DNA from: Datisca glomerata
Taxonomy: Eukaryota; Streptophyta; Magnoliopsida; Cucurbitales; Datiscaceae
Reading direction: 5' to 3'
DNA length: 64,000 bases
Assembly (NCBI GenBank): GCA_003255025.1
Contig: QANY01013209.1
Coordinates: 1,364,001-1,428,000 of the forward strand
Part shown: piece by piece, positions 11,331 through 22,865 of the stretch
How positions within the stretch are numbered: the stretch's first letter is position 1
Layout of the letters: each line of letters opens with the position of its first letter
Program-made: the position numbers and the translations under genes
Notes under the pieces: model-generated
Databases searched by the model: none
The model's input: the letters and a program-made list of their open reading frames with translations, nothing else
What the model was told of the DNA's origin: nothing

Positions 11331-12770
11331 AGCTCAATAATAAATAATTATTTATTATATACAATATGATAATTTTAAAAGTCTGATTCATAAATTGGAT
11401 GATATTAGGTTATTTTACAAATTTAAAAGGCACAAATAATATATATTTTGATAATTTTCTAAATTTGAGGGAGAAAATAGTGTACAGATTTATAATTTTA
11501 TAAATTAAAAGGGGAAAATATTAGATTAATAGGTAATTTTATACATTTTATATGCATGATTACATATAAAAAAATTACAGAATCATTGCCCCCTTCATCA
11601 ACACATGCGCTTGTCTCTTTTTCTAAAGTTCATCAAAATATATTAGATTCCATTTAAATATATATAGTTATTTCAAACTATATTTTTGATTGTATGTTTT
11701 AACTAATAAAATTATATTTGAATCATTTTATATATTTTTCATAGGTCTTGTTTGAATTTCATGCATGTTAAAATATGTTTTCTCAATTTTATAGTATTTA
11801 TGTTAGGTCCGTAAAGAAAAAATTTAGGAATTTTATTTAGATCATTTATAATCTATAATCTATAATCTTTGATATATTAAAGGGGTTTAAATGGAAAAAA
11901 AAATTAATTTTCCCTTTTACCCTTTTTAGCCTCCCGAAACAGTACGGTTTATGTATTTCACTTTTTTCTCATTTAATTCATATATAATATTATATTTTCT
12001 ATTTAATGACAATTTGATTTTAGGAAGGATATCTAAAGCATACCTTGGTAAACAATGAAATTGAAAGGGGAAATTACGAGCAGTGCTAATTGGTTGGATT
12101 TACCATTTGTGTGAGATGTAGATTTGGGACTGGAAGAAACGCTGCCACAGATGAAGGCTGAAGAAGCTCTAGCAGACTCTATCTGAAGGGGAGAAAGTGA
12201 GAGATCGCAAAGGAAATAGGGGTTTTTGATTGCGTTGTGTAGTTGAGAGAAGATGATATATATATTTCATTTTAGATTTTGGGTTTGGCATTTTTGTTTT
12301 CTTTAGTATTTAATATATATTACATTTCATTTTGGAGAAAAATTTAGAGGTTTTTGTACATTTTATTTTTGTGTCCAATTTTCATTTTTTTTCTTATATG
12401 ATTTATATAATTAATTAATTATAATCTATAGAATGTAATTTAAAAACTTTTTTTAGCAATTTGTCTTACTATTAGCTCTATAATGTCCAAAATTATATAT
12501 TTCTTTGTATTAATTTTAATTTGTTATATCACTTGCAATACATATTATTTAAAATAAAGTTTAATAGTGAAAGTTACGATCATTTTTTTAACATAGTTAC
12601 GATCTTTACTAGTTCATATATATTTTATAGTGATTTCCTATAAAATACTTTCAGTTTTTAGAGGAATTTTTTTGAATTTACATTTAAATAAAGTGACATC
12701 GGTTTATACTTATAATTTTAATATCCATTATTTTTAAAGATAATTGTGATATTCAGTTATAAGAAATTGT
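11331..12770. other. AT-rich stretch, upstream region of the CML gene
   Basis: No coding region is recognised. The minus strand at about 12060-12260 has the look of a leader and short first exon: a pyrimidine-rich run with ATTTCCTTTGCGATCTCTC, and a frame of about 20 codons ending in TCACACAAATGGTAAATCC. No homologue is recognised and no continuation was found. The rest is AT-rich and carries the distal promoter of the CML gene. Confidence 0.4.
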
Positions 12771-12833
12771 TCAATGTCTAAAAAAAGGACAAATTATTCT
12801 CTTTTTTATTTTTCGCGTACAATTGTTATGGTC

Positions 12834-12841
12834 TATAAATA
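12834..12841 (+). promoter_or_regulatory. TATA box of the CML gene
   Basis: TATAAATA lies 87 bases before the ATG at 12921, with the pyrimidine-rich transcript start region expected at about 12865. Position and sequence fit a plant core promoter. The transcript start is not measured. Confidence 0.7.
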
Positions 12842-12920
12842 CCACTCCTTCCGTCAACAAACGCTATCTTCATTTTTCCTTCAATTCCTTTGTCAGAAAT
12901 CCAAACCAAAAACCAAGCAA

Positions 12921-13454
12921 ATGGCAACTAACCAGGATCTACCCCCTGCTCCTATCACTGAATCCGACCCGAACAGCAAGCCATCAGTTTGCCTCCAAGA
13001 CATGGAGGAGGTTCGAAAGGTCTTTCGCCGATTCGACACCAACGGTGACGGCAAGATCTCCGTCTCCGAATTAGATTCCGTGCTTCAGGCGATGGGCTCC
13101 TCCGTCCCGCCGGAACAGCTCAGTCAGGTTTTATCGGAACTTGACACTGACAAAGATGGCGTCATCGATCTAGCGGAATTCGCCGCTTTCTGCCGCTCCA
13201 CCCTACAACCCGACGAATCCGGATCCTCCGAGCTCCGAGACGCTTTCGACCTCTACGATCAGGATCGAGACGGCTTCATCTCGTTCTCGGAGCTCCACCT
13301 CGTCCTCAATCGCCTTGGGATGAATTGCTCGGTTGAGGATTGTCAGCGGATGATCCGCTCCGTCGATTCTGACGGTGATGGGAAAGTCAATTTCGAAGAG
13401 TTCAGGAAAATGATGACCAATAACGCCAATGCAGCCAACGGTACTGCGCCATAG
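12921..13454 (+). CDS. CML27: Calmodulin-like calcium-binding protein, CML26/CML27 type
   Basis: Intact intronless gene of 177 residues. Four canonical EF-hand loops are visible: 39-50 (DTNGDGKISVSE), 75-86 (DTDKDGVIDLAE), 113-124 (DQDRDGFISFSE) and 149-160 (DSDGDGKVNFEE). Each keeps Asp/Asn at positions 1, 3 and 5, Gly at 6 and Glu at 12, so all four should bind calcium. The stretch RDAFDLYDQD..SELHLVLNRLGMNCSVEDC closely matches Arabidopsis CML26/27. The protein would be a soluble calcium sensor of cytosol or nucleus that changes shape on binding calcium and acts through partner proteins. The start at 12921 was chosen because it gives the family's length and an A-rich context (AAGCAAATGG). 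An upstream in-frame ATG at 12774 precedes the TATA box. The symbol is by similarity and by gene order. Confidence 0.93.
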   Translation: MATNQDLPPAPITESDPNSKPSVCLQDMEEVRKVFRRFDTNGDGKISVSELDSVLQAMGSSVPPEQLSQVLSELDTDKDGVIDLAEFAAFCRSTLQPDESGSSELRDAFDLYDQDRDGFISFSELHLVLNRLGMNCSVEDCQRMIRSVDSDGDGKVNFEEFRKMMTNNANAANGTAP

Positions 13455-14460
13455 ATTTGTAATAGACGGTGGTAACCGGTAAGGTACATGGATATCTTTC
13501 CTTGATTTCCTTCTCGTCTTGCTTCGGAATCTGAATCGCCAAAGGTCTAGGTTATTGTTGTACGCTTTTATGTACCTTCTAATTTCCAGTTTGCTACTTC
13601 AATTTTAGGAAATTCGCTAATCTTAAAGCTTAGATTAGACAAAATGGATAAATGAATGTCTATCGTCTGTCAATATAATTTCTCTTTTTACATGTTCATT
13701 TAGCAAGATTAGTAGAACAATGCCGTTTGTTTTCTGTATTGGAAAAAAATTAAAATAAAAAAAACAAATTTAAAATCTGAATTGATTTTGAAAATTGATT
13801 TTTAGAGCAAGTTTCATAAATTTTTTATTAAGATAGAAACTAAAAATCAAATACTTTTCTGATCTGTAAAATAATCTGGAAAACAATGTTATTTCCTTGT
13901 GTTCCAAAACTCGTTCGTTTCCCGAGAAAATTGTCCCTAGAAAATGACATTCCCAGTAAAATATGCTTTTTTCATTCAATAAAAAATGTTTACTTCATAT
14001 GAGATTCCAGTAGCTATTAACGTGGAAAGTGAAAGTGATGGCAATTAGCGAAATTAACGTGCTTACCATATTTATTTTATGCGCGTGAGTTGACCAACTA
14101 CTAAAACGACCCGGTTCAGCAATTCCACGATCATCCCAATATTAATTTCTAGTCCATATTCGTTGGTGAGTTTAAGCGCGTTTTATTTATTTATTTAAAA
14201 GCATGTTAATATACTAAATATACTATATTAGCTCATATTTTTTCACTGAGTGTTTTTTTATTTGATATGTATTTTGATAGTTAGAAGTATTTCTCCAAGA
14301 ACCACATACTCAATCATTTTACAAAACTGCTTCCAAAATACAAAGCAAGTGTTTTTTATAAAAATAGACTTGAAATAACTATTAACTAAATTAATGATAT
14401 TTAATTGAACAAAAGTTTTGTTTTTAGATACAGGTATTCTCAAACTAACTCACTCTTGGT
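13455..14460. other. 3' region of the CML gene and AT-rich spacer
   Basis: The 3' untranslated region of the CML gene follows the stop (T-rich, with ATAATTTC at about 13675). Beyond it there is only AT-rich sequence with no recognisable gene. Confidence 0.5.
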
Positions 14461-14467
14461 CAGTTAC

Positions 14468-14586
14468 GTCAAGGAAGCAGGCTTTTTTAAACAAAGGTGT
14501 TGTCAAGCAAGTAGGCTTTTTAAAATATGGGAGTTGTCAAGGAAGTAGGTTTTGTTAAATAAGGGTGTTGTCAAGGAAGTAGGCTT
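14468..14586 (+). repeat. 34-bp tandem repeat, 3.5 copies
   Basis: Units start GTCAAGGAAG(C/T)AGGCTTTT and end GGGTGTT or GGAGTT, beginning at 14468, 14502, 14536 and 14570 (the last partial). Copies differ by a few substitutions. It is a small minisatellite with no coding role. Confidence 0.9.
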
Positions 14587-14914
14587 AAACCTTTGTTAAG
14601 TTTTCTTTAGAATAATCTAAATTATACACTAGGGAGGGGCAAATGTTACACAAAATCTTCTTCTCTAGCCAACTCGACATTAGTATTCGTCTTATATTTT
14701 TAATATTTGAAAAGAAAGAGGTCGAATTTGTCACAAAAATGAGAGAGTAACCTCAATGAAATTTTATTGTAGCCCTTATGATATTTGTCAAAAAATCAGA
14801 CTAATCTCAAATTGTGCGCAGAGCCCCACATCATTGACCATAACCCTCTTTTCTTTATCAGTAAAAATACTTGATTATGGAAATATGTTTCTGCGAGAAT
14901 ATTTCTCAACAAAT

Positions 14915-15480
14915 AATATATTTTATCCTTCTAAAATATGGCATAGTAGCCTATTAACTCTTTTACTTTATTTTGTAATAATTTAAACTTTAAAACTTGA
15001 GAAAGTTATCAAATGATCATTTTGTCTGTCAAGATGAGGGATGCCAACGCGAATTTTGGTACCGCAGAGACCCTATAAGATGTGAATATTGGGTATCCTT
15101 TTATATATAGTAGATGTATGTGATGTGCATTGTATGTATTAATATTTATTTATATTATTCAAGGAGTATTTTTTTGTAATTGAAATGTTTAATATTTATT
15201 AACAAAAATACATGAATTATGTTGATATTATTCAAGGAGTATCTCTTTATGGACAATATTTTTTATTCACATTTTATCTTTGTATTTCACATCCTTTAGA
15301 TCTAACTAGGGAAATAATATATGTTATCCTTCTAAAATATAGGATAGTAGCCAATTAACTCTTTTACTTTATTTTTTAATCATTTAAACTCTAAAACTTC
15401 ATAAAGTTATAAAATAAATAACCATTTCGTTTGTCAAGATGAGGGATGCCAACGTGGATTTAGGTATTCACAGGTGCCCT
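14915..15480 (+). repeat. Duplicated ~165-bp segment
   Basis: A segment at about 14915-15080 recurs at about 15310-15480 in the same direction. Shared blocks are TTATCCTTCTAAAATAT, TTAACTCTTTTACTTTATTT and TGTCAAGATGAGGGATGCC. Between them ATATTATTCAAGGAGTAT recurs at about 15157 and 15226. It is a degenerate local duplication; no gene is present. Confidence 0.8.
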
Positions 15481-15599
15481 ACATAATGTAGAGTTATGGA
15501 CAAAGTTAGCCCCGATTCAAATAATCAATTATTTAGTACTTTTTAAGGAGCAAAAACTGTCATTCTAACCATTCTAGGAAGATTCCATTCGCAAATGTA

Positions 15600-16630
15600 A
15601 AGTTGATGGCTGACTGTTATGCTCATCACCATTTAGCTATTGTATTTATTTTTCTCATCGCTGGTCATATGTATAAAATGAACTTCAGGATTGGCCACAA
15701 TATAAAAGATCTTTTAGAAACACATATTCCGCTGTATCCCAAATGTATTTGATACATCATTCCAAAATATCTCTAATAACTCAAAGAGCAATGCTTGACT
15801 TCATCAAAACATATATTCATAATCATGCACTAGTCATTGGGAGGCGAGAATATTAGTCGACCAGTGAACACACTATACATGTAGACAAAAAATGCCTTCT
15901 TTTTCTACATATATAGCTTGTCTTCAAAGAAATTACTTTCCTAGACATACTCCATTAGGTCGAATTACCATAAACATACGTACATACTAAAGTAGAAACA
16001 TTTATTCGTCACTTCACTATATAGTTGAAAGTCACATATGACACAAAATATGTGGTTTCAAAATACCTTAAAGGACTCGTGCAATGTGATAGCAGAGATT
16101 CTATCTTACACTTCCCTTATTTAGTCGTAAAACGACACATGTGTATGAACACATGTTATAGTGGTTTTTCCTTCATAAAAATAGTGTATGTCTATTATAA
16201 CTTATATCGAACCACTATAAGGATCTTAGCTCAGGCGTAGATACCAAAATATTCCTTGTGCATAGTTCGAGATCTTATTAGCTCGCTCCTCATAGCGCCT
16301 ACAATAAGTTCCCGCATCCCGTCCACCAATCAGGCTACATGATCGTGGGAATCATGTCAATCCATAAAAATTAAGATTTGGACCGCATACTAACCTCTTA
16401 TGAAGGCGATAAAATAATCAAAATACGCTTTGTTCACACTTTCAAAATATATTAAGCAAACAATGTCTCATCTCAGCTCGCTCTTCAAGTGCCTGAGGTG
16501 AAGGCTTCAATGAGTAAGCCGGTCTATGGATGGCGGCGACATATATTTTCATTTTATCCAAACATGATATGTGTGTTTGTGCTACAAGATTAAAATAGTG
16601 AACAACATCAAGCTCATTAATTAATAATAT
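15600..16630 (-). other. Possible 3' LTR / 3' flank of copia-3
   Basis: Non-coding. On the minus strand a short purine tract (GTGAGGG, about 16657) is followed by TGTAATTTCTGTC, which could be the start of a 3' LTR running down to lower coordinates. No second copy of this sequence was found at the other end of copia-3, so the call is weak. Nothing else is recognised here. Confidence 0.3.
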
Positions 16631-19600
16631 TGATATAAAATGACAGAAATTACACCCTCACATTACAATATGTGTAATCCTAGAGCTTTAACATGTCTTA
16701 GAAAAAAGTATCTCTAGGAACTGGTTTTGTCAAAGGATCATCCATCATTTGATGTGTAGAGATAGGGGTGTTCACGGTTCGTTTCGGTTAGTTTTTTGGT
16801 GAAAATTTGAACCGAGCCAAAACTTTAGTTCGACAATAAAACTGAACCAAACCAAACCGTTCATGTCAAAAAAATCAAACTGAACCGAAACGTGAGTTTC
16901 GGTTTGGTTCTTCGATTCGGTATTATTAATTAAAAATATTTTTTAAATGATATTACTGAAAAAAATATATAAAATCAAAGTTTTATTTCGGTTCGGTTCG
17001 ATTTGATATGAAATTATATATAAAAAATAAAAAGTAAGATGAATTTAATGTTTCTGTTCCGTTCAAAAACATCAAAATTTTGAACCGAACCGAAACTTCA
17101 GTTTTCTCATTTTTCTGACCCGAACACATATAAAGAATCGACCAAATCAGTCATTTTTTATTCAGTTGGTTTGATAAAATAATTTTCAGTTCGGTCGATT
17201 CGAGACATGTTATACCAGTATTTCCTTTGTGCTATAATATATCAACAAAATTATACCCTGTGACCATATGATTTTTTTATGATACTTCAGATCTTTAGTA
17301 TAAGCAATGTTTGGTTGACTATCACAAAATATAGTCGCTGATTTTGATGCACTGAAAACAACTTGTAAATGTTGCAGAAAACTTCTAAGCTAAATTGTCT
17401 CTTGCATACATCCGAACACATTATAAATTATGCTTCCATAGTTGATAATTGAAGGCATTTTCGTTTCTTACTACTCCAAGATATGGTGCCATTACTTAGC
17501 AATAAAGCATATACAGACTTTGATTTGCGTTTGTCAGGGTCTCCACCCAATCAGCACATGAATATCCCACTAGATGCAAATCACTACCACAATAGCATAA
17601 CAATAAATATGCGGTACCTTCAAGATATTTCAAAATCCTCTTAACAACTTTCCAATAAGCTTGTCCAGGATTCGATTGATAACGACTGACTAAACCAACG
17701 ACATGATAAATATCAGGGAGTGTGCACAACATAACGTATATCAAACTTCCAATGACATTTGAATATGAGACTCTAGTCATGCTCTCTTTTTCTTTTGGAG
17801 TCTTAGGACAAATTTCTGACTAAGGATTCTACTATCTACTATCGGAGTGTCGATGAGTTTGTAATCTCGCATATTGAATCGTTCGAGTATTTTCTTAATA
17901 TATGATTCTTCTGATAGAGTAAGAAGCTTTTTTGAATGATCTTAATATATCTTCACACCCAATATGCATGTTAATTCATCCATGTCCTTCACATCAAAAT
18001 GAGAAGACAACCATTCTTTAATGGTACCAACAAATATTTTATTATTTCCAGCTAAAAGGATATCATCTACATATAATGATAGAATTATAAAATTACCTTC
18101 ATCATGTTTCACATAAACACAATGATCTTCATCGATCCTCATAAAACCATAAGAGGTTATGGTTCAACGAAACCTAAAATATCATTGTCTAGATGATTGA
18201 TTAAGGCCATATATTGATCTTAAGAGCTTTCAAACTTCATGCTCTTCACCTTTTATAAAAAAAAATTTCAGGTTGTTGAATATAAATATCTTCATCTAGT
18301 TCCCCATTCAGAAAAGTAGTTTTTACATCCATCTGGTATAATTCCAAATCCAACTAGGCGACAATAGTCAAAATTAGACATATAGAGGCAAACCTAACAA
18401 CAAGTGAAAGTATCTCCTCATATAGAATATATTCCTTCTTGTTGAGTGTAACTCTTTGCTACTAAATGTGTCTTATATATTTCTATAGATCAATCTTCCT
18501 TGCGTTTAATTTTGAGAATCCCTTTGTTCTCAATAGCTTTATGCCCTGGTGGAAGATCTACCAAGTCTCAGACATAGTTTGTTCCCATTGACTCCATTTC
18601 ATCATCCATTTTCTTTAACAAATGATCTTATGCAGTTGATGAAAAAACATCTTGTACAATTCTTGGCTCATTCTCATCATGTGGAGAAATGACAAAAGCT
18701 TCTCCCACAATTTCAAAATGTAGACGACGAATAATTTTATGAGTACTTCTCCACAAAGGATCTTCTTGTATATTTGCGTCATTGGTCGAAATGTCACTCC
18801 TACTCGGATCAAGGAGATGAGACATATTCTCATTCATTTCTGATGCCTGACCTGTAGTAACATTAGCTTTAGGATCTTCTATCTTATATAGACTAAAATC
18901 TTGACTAGCATATATTTTTCTAGGAAATTCATTATCTAAAAATGTGGCTTCTCTCGATTAAATTTTGGTAAGACTTCTGTCGATTTGTTCACCGATAAAC
19001 ACGTATCATTTGGAGTGTCCATAATATCTTATGAAGATGGAATCCTTACCTCTCGGTCTAAGTTTACCATACTTATGAGAGGAATTGTGAACATAAGTTG
19101 CTGATCCCCAAGGTCGCAGATTACTTAAGTCAGGTTTCATGCTCGGCCGAAGTTATATGGGGTTCGAAGTTACTGATTTTGAAGGTACACGATTAAGTAG
19201 TTATATAGTAATAAGCAAATAATCTCCCCAATATGAAATGGGTAAGCTTGCTTGTGCCATCATAAACCTTACTATATCTAAGAGAGTTCTATTCCTCATT
19301 TTATTACGAGCTCCAAGAATACATAGTTTCTATATATACCTTTTTATCACATAATTCTTTGAATTGATAAGAAAGATATTCATGACTTCAGTCTGTTCTT
19401 AATGTTTTTATCCTTTTTTCTATTTGCGTGAAATCATCAATGAAAGTGATGAAATATGAAGTGTCACGCCTTGTCTTCACATTCATAAAACCACAAATAT
19501 CAGAATGAATTAATTGCCATGGATAATTAATTTTCTAGCAAGACAATGCTCATATATGGGCAACTCAATCTTTACATGTGAGCCTAATTGACCTTTCTTA

Positions 19601-20400
19601 GCAAGTCTATTCATTCTGGCTTACCCTATATGACCTACTCTAACATAACATATATTAGCATCAATCACATTATTGCTAGATGATGCTACTAAAGAAAAAC
19701 AATAATTACTATTTGCATTATTGTGTTTTATGTCTAGAACAATAAAACCATTTAAAAAGTGATCAAAACCGTAATACTTATTATCTAAATATAAGTTTGC
19801 ATCGCTCGAATGAAAATTAATATTAAAACCTAAAGCTAAAATGATAGTGTCATAGACTAAGTTTCACCTTATTTCAGGAGCATAAAAACATCATGCTGGA
19901 GTAGAGTTTGGCCACCACATAACCCAAGATTGCAAGTGCCTGTCCCTTCAACTCTACACTCTAAAATTATTTCCTATATAAATTCATCTTTCTCCCAATG
20001 GGAGTCGATGATGCTCTATGAATGCTCTCCTCTCTCTAGCTACATGGTCAGTGGCACCTAAATCTATAGTCCACACATGATAAGATTCAGCAAGTAACAC
20101 ACTGTTAGAGACATAAGAGTGATGATTCATGTGAGAAAGTTTCTTATCTTTCTGGGTTTACTGGGAGGCACAATACATGCACACGTAAAGTGACCTAAAA
20201 TGATGTAGTTATAGCATTTCATCTCCCTAATTTTAGGCTTAGTCGTACTATTTTTAAGAAGTTCTAGAAATTCTTGTTCCTTGAGAATATACTGAAAGTT
20301 TCAATGCCCCATATCAAAGTTATCATCATTCAATTTATCACCACTGTTAAGTTCATACATTATGCTTTTAGACACATAAGGCATATTAACTACAACATAT
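16630..20400 (-). mobile_element. Ty1/copia retrotransposon remnant (copia-3)
   Basis: Minus-strand element read from the right. At about 20366 is a gag start (MSKSIMYELNSGDKLN, DDNFDMGH). Almost at once comes a decayed zinc knuckle (CYNYIILGHFTCAC, about 20160-20240), so most of gag is deleted. The protease zone is at about 20070-20100 and the integrase region at about 19000-19900, in pieces. RT at 17942-18142 has FIILSLYVDDILLAGNN and MDELTCILGVKIY. RNase H entry at 17496-17780 has YSNVIGSLIYVMLCTLPDI and RILKYLEGTA. The 3' end of pol at 16680-16740 and 17230-17500 is split by a GTTCGG-rich element. Stops and frameshifts are numerous; it is inactive. Confidence 0.88.
16763..17208 (+). repeat. 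GTTCGG-rich dispersed element, copy 1
   Basis: Starts TAGGGGTGTTCACGG and is packed with CGGTTCGGTT / AACCGAACC words on both strands, so it can fold on itself. Its middle (ATATGAAATTATATATAAAA, then GAATTTAATGTTT) is shared with 46833-47200. The TAGGGGTG start resembles hAT-type ends, but the matching right terminus is not clear. It sits inside copia-3 pol and is therefore younger than that insertion. Confidence 0.75.
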
Positions 20401-21103
20401 AAACACAATAACACATATAATTACTAACACTTCAAAAAGAAAACACACATTCACATCTTATTGCTATGACAAATTCAAATAAGTTAATGATGATGTCATA
20501 TTGAGTATGAGATCAAAAGTTTGTAGTACTTACAATCATCTCCTACACAAAAATATCATATCACCAACACTTAGTTTTTATGCCCCAAAACATAGAACGT
20601 GAGAATAAACTAACCCCACTTATCATAACTCACACTCGGTCAATATCACAACATGAAGAGTATACACATAAATTAAAGAACTATTGTAAACATATCAACT
20701 TACTTAGTTCGAAAATAACACCAAACCCAATCACAATATGTACAAAGAAATGGCGTTTTAAAAGGTATATTTTACTCAAATTTTTCATATATCTAACTTA
20801 ATTTCAATGCCTCTTTTTTCGCACTTCGTTGTACATTTTACTCAAATGTACTACATGTTCAATCATATTGTGGTGTGAATTCATTTTGTACTCATAAAAT
20901 TCATAGTACAAAGTATATGATCATTCCTAATCTGGGTCTTAGTCCATCTTTTGTACTAACATAAAACAATTTATAGTTTTTAAAACTTGTATGATCAATA
21001 CTTAGATTTAAATGTCGTAGTCAATAAGTTAAATAGATTTTTGTCATGCCAAATAATCTTATTGACAATAATCAAAATCAGATTTGATTGATTAAACATA
21101 CAT
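20401..21103. other. Non-coding spacer between copia-3 and the LARD element
   Basis: AT-rich sequence where the 5' untranslated region and LTR of copia-3 would be expected. No LTR copy matching the left side could be recognised. No gene is visible. Confidence 0.4.
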
Positions 21104-21761
21104 TATTGATGTTGAAAACTTCAACAGTGAGGTTGCATGCAATCTCCTCTCTACGTAGGAGTCCTCTCAAGTGGGAACCTGCATAATAAAGACAAAGAAC
21201 TCTAAAGCAAAGAGAATCGGGTGATGGTTTCCTCGTCGAAGAGCCTACGATACTTAAGTCAGTATCATGTAGATATTTTACAATGTTTCCTTAGGGAGGG
21301 AAGACATATCTTGTACCGTTTGTAGATGGGGTGTTTATACTTGAACCCTTAAAGGAGGATGCGTGTTGAAGAAGCCTCTTGGAGCCGTGTTGAAGAAGAT
21401 TTGTGAGACATGAAGCCTGTCTTGATTGTCGTTGATTAGACAAAATGGAGATGACATTGACATAAAGTGTTCATCATTAAATGTCAAAATGACTGGATGA
21501 AGGCTATCTTAGCATCTTCATGGTGATTGGGCCTATAGGGTGATACGTTTGGCGAGTAATGATGGCCTTGTGTTTGGGATTATCCAAGCTCTCTTTGTGG
21601 ACTTTTATTCCTTCATTTCGTGTGCTTAGGTCTGTGCAACCAAAGCATCCTCGATACTGATCAGGTGAGGTCAGTTCTTTTTCTCCAAGACTTTCCTTCA
21701 TCGAGGGCCCCCTAATACGGCGAAACACGTTTCGTTGACGGTTGGAAAAACACCCATAGCT
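21104..21761 (-). repeat. LARD 3' LTR (left copy)
   Basis: Aligns by eye with 24377-25040 over its whole length. Shared landmarks include GCATGCAATCTCCTCTC / ACATGCAATCTCCTCTC, TTTCCTCGTCGAAGA, AAGAAGCCTCTTGGAG, GACATAAAG, GATTGGGCCTATAGGG and TTCCTTCATCG. The two copies differ at many sites, so the insertion is old. Confidence 0.85.
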
Positions 21762-22109
21762 GTTGTCCCCCATCAAAGACTTAGGTGGCCTCTTATACCT
21801 GGGTCCGAAGACTCCATCATATAAGCTAGACTTCACCTGTTGGGATTTTTCATGGTCTAGCGACCTAGAAGGCAAGTTAAATTCCTTTGGTTTTTAGTGA
21901 TAGGACTTTTCCTTTATCATTTATCCAGGAGTTTTTATTTTGGATAATTCCTTGAGTTGAAGCGCTCTTCAAAGGGCGTTATCCTTGTCTTTCGAGCTAT
22001 AGTACTCGACAGATATCCTTGTTTCTGGTGTCAAGGTTGCCTTGACTGATGCTTTCCCTTAACTATCAGACGTGCATGAGTGCTCGACAGTCACTACTTT
22101 CTTTGGTCT

Positions 22110-22865
22110 AGCAAGGCATGCCTACTTTGGCTAGACCATTGATCATGTCTATGAGCATGATTGCTCGGAAGACATCTTCCTTTGATGTCTATCCAGCACG
22201 CCTTCCCTGTCTAGACTCCCGATCCCGTCTATGAGCATGAGTGCTCGGCATACATCTTTCCTTGATGTTTAGCCAGACGTGCCTGTTCTGGCTAGACCCT
22301 TGATCCTGTCTGTGAGCATGAGTACTCGACAGACATCTTTATTTGATGCCTAGCCAGGCGTGCCAGCACTGGCTAAAACATTGATCCTATTTTCGAGCAT
22401 GAGTGCTCGGTAGACATTTTTCCTTGATGTCTAGCCAGGCGTTCTTGCTCTGGCTAGACCCTCGAATCCCCTCTAATAAGCTGGGGTGTTAAATAGACAT
22501 CACTTTTTACCTTGATGTCTAGCCAGGTGTTCCTGCTCTGGCTAGACCCTTAAGTCTTGCCTGAAGAGCTGGGGTGCTCGGCCGAAATCACTTTTACCTT
22601 AATGTCTAGCCATACGTTCCTGCTCTGGCTAGACCCTTGAATCTCATCTGATAAGCCGTGGTGCTCGGTAAACATCACATTTTACCTTGATGCCTAGTCA
22701 GGCATTTTTGCTCTAGCAAGACCCTTGAATCTCATCTGGCGAGCTGGGGTGCTCGGCAAATATCACTTTTTGCCTTAATGTCTAGCCAGATGTTCCTACT
22801 CTGGCCAGATCCTTGAATCCGTCTAACGAGATGAGGTGCTCCACATACATCACTTTTTACCTTGA
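22110..22865 (+). repeat. Tandem array A: ~9 copies of an 80-88-bp hairpin unit
   Basis: Unit starts at about 22110, 22191, 22267, 22347, 22428, 22517, 22604, 22692 and 22780. Most copies contain GTCTAGCCAG, about 11 bases, then CTGGCTAGAC (a perfect 10-bp inverted repeat), followed by CC(T)TTGAATC, GAGC..GAGTGCTCGG or GAGCTGGGGTGCTCGG, and ACATC..CTTGAT. The first four copies are about 80 bp and the later ones about 88 bp, so two sub-families lie in blocks. Confidence 0.9.

Noticed and set aside
12774..12920. Upstream in-frame extension of the CML gene (49 extra codons)
   Set aside because: It includes the TATA box and a low-complexity leader; the family starts at the ATG at 12921.
21504..21875. 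Minus-strand open frame of 123 codons across the LTR/internal border
   Set aside because: No family resemblance; it crosses an LTR edge and is not kept in the other LTR copy.
22110..22865. Regular repeats with short spacers that recall a CRISPR array
   Set aside because: Units are 80-88 bp, conserved over nearly their whole length, lie between LTRs in a plant nuclear genome, and there are no cas genes.
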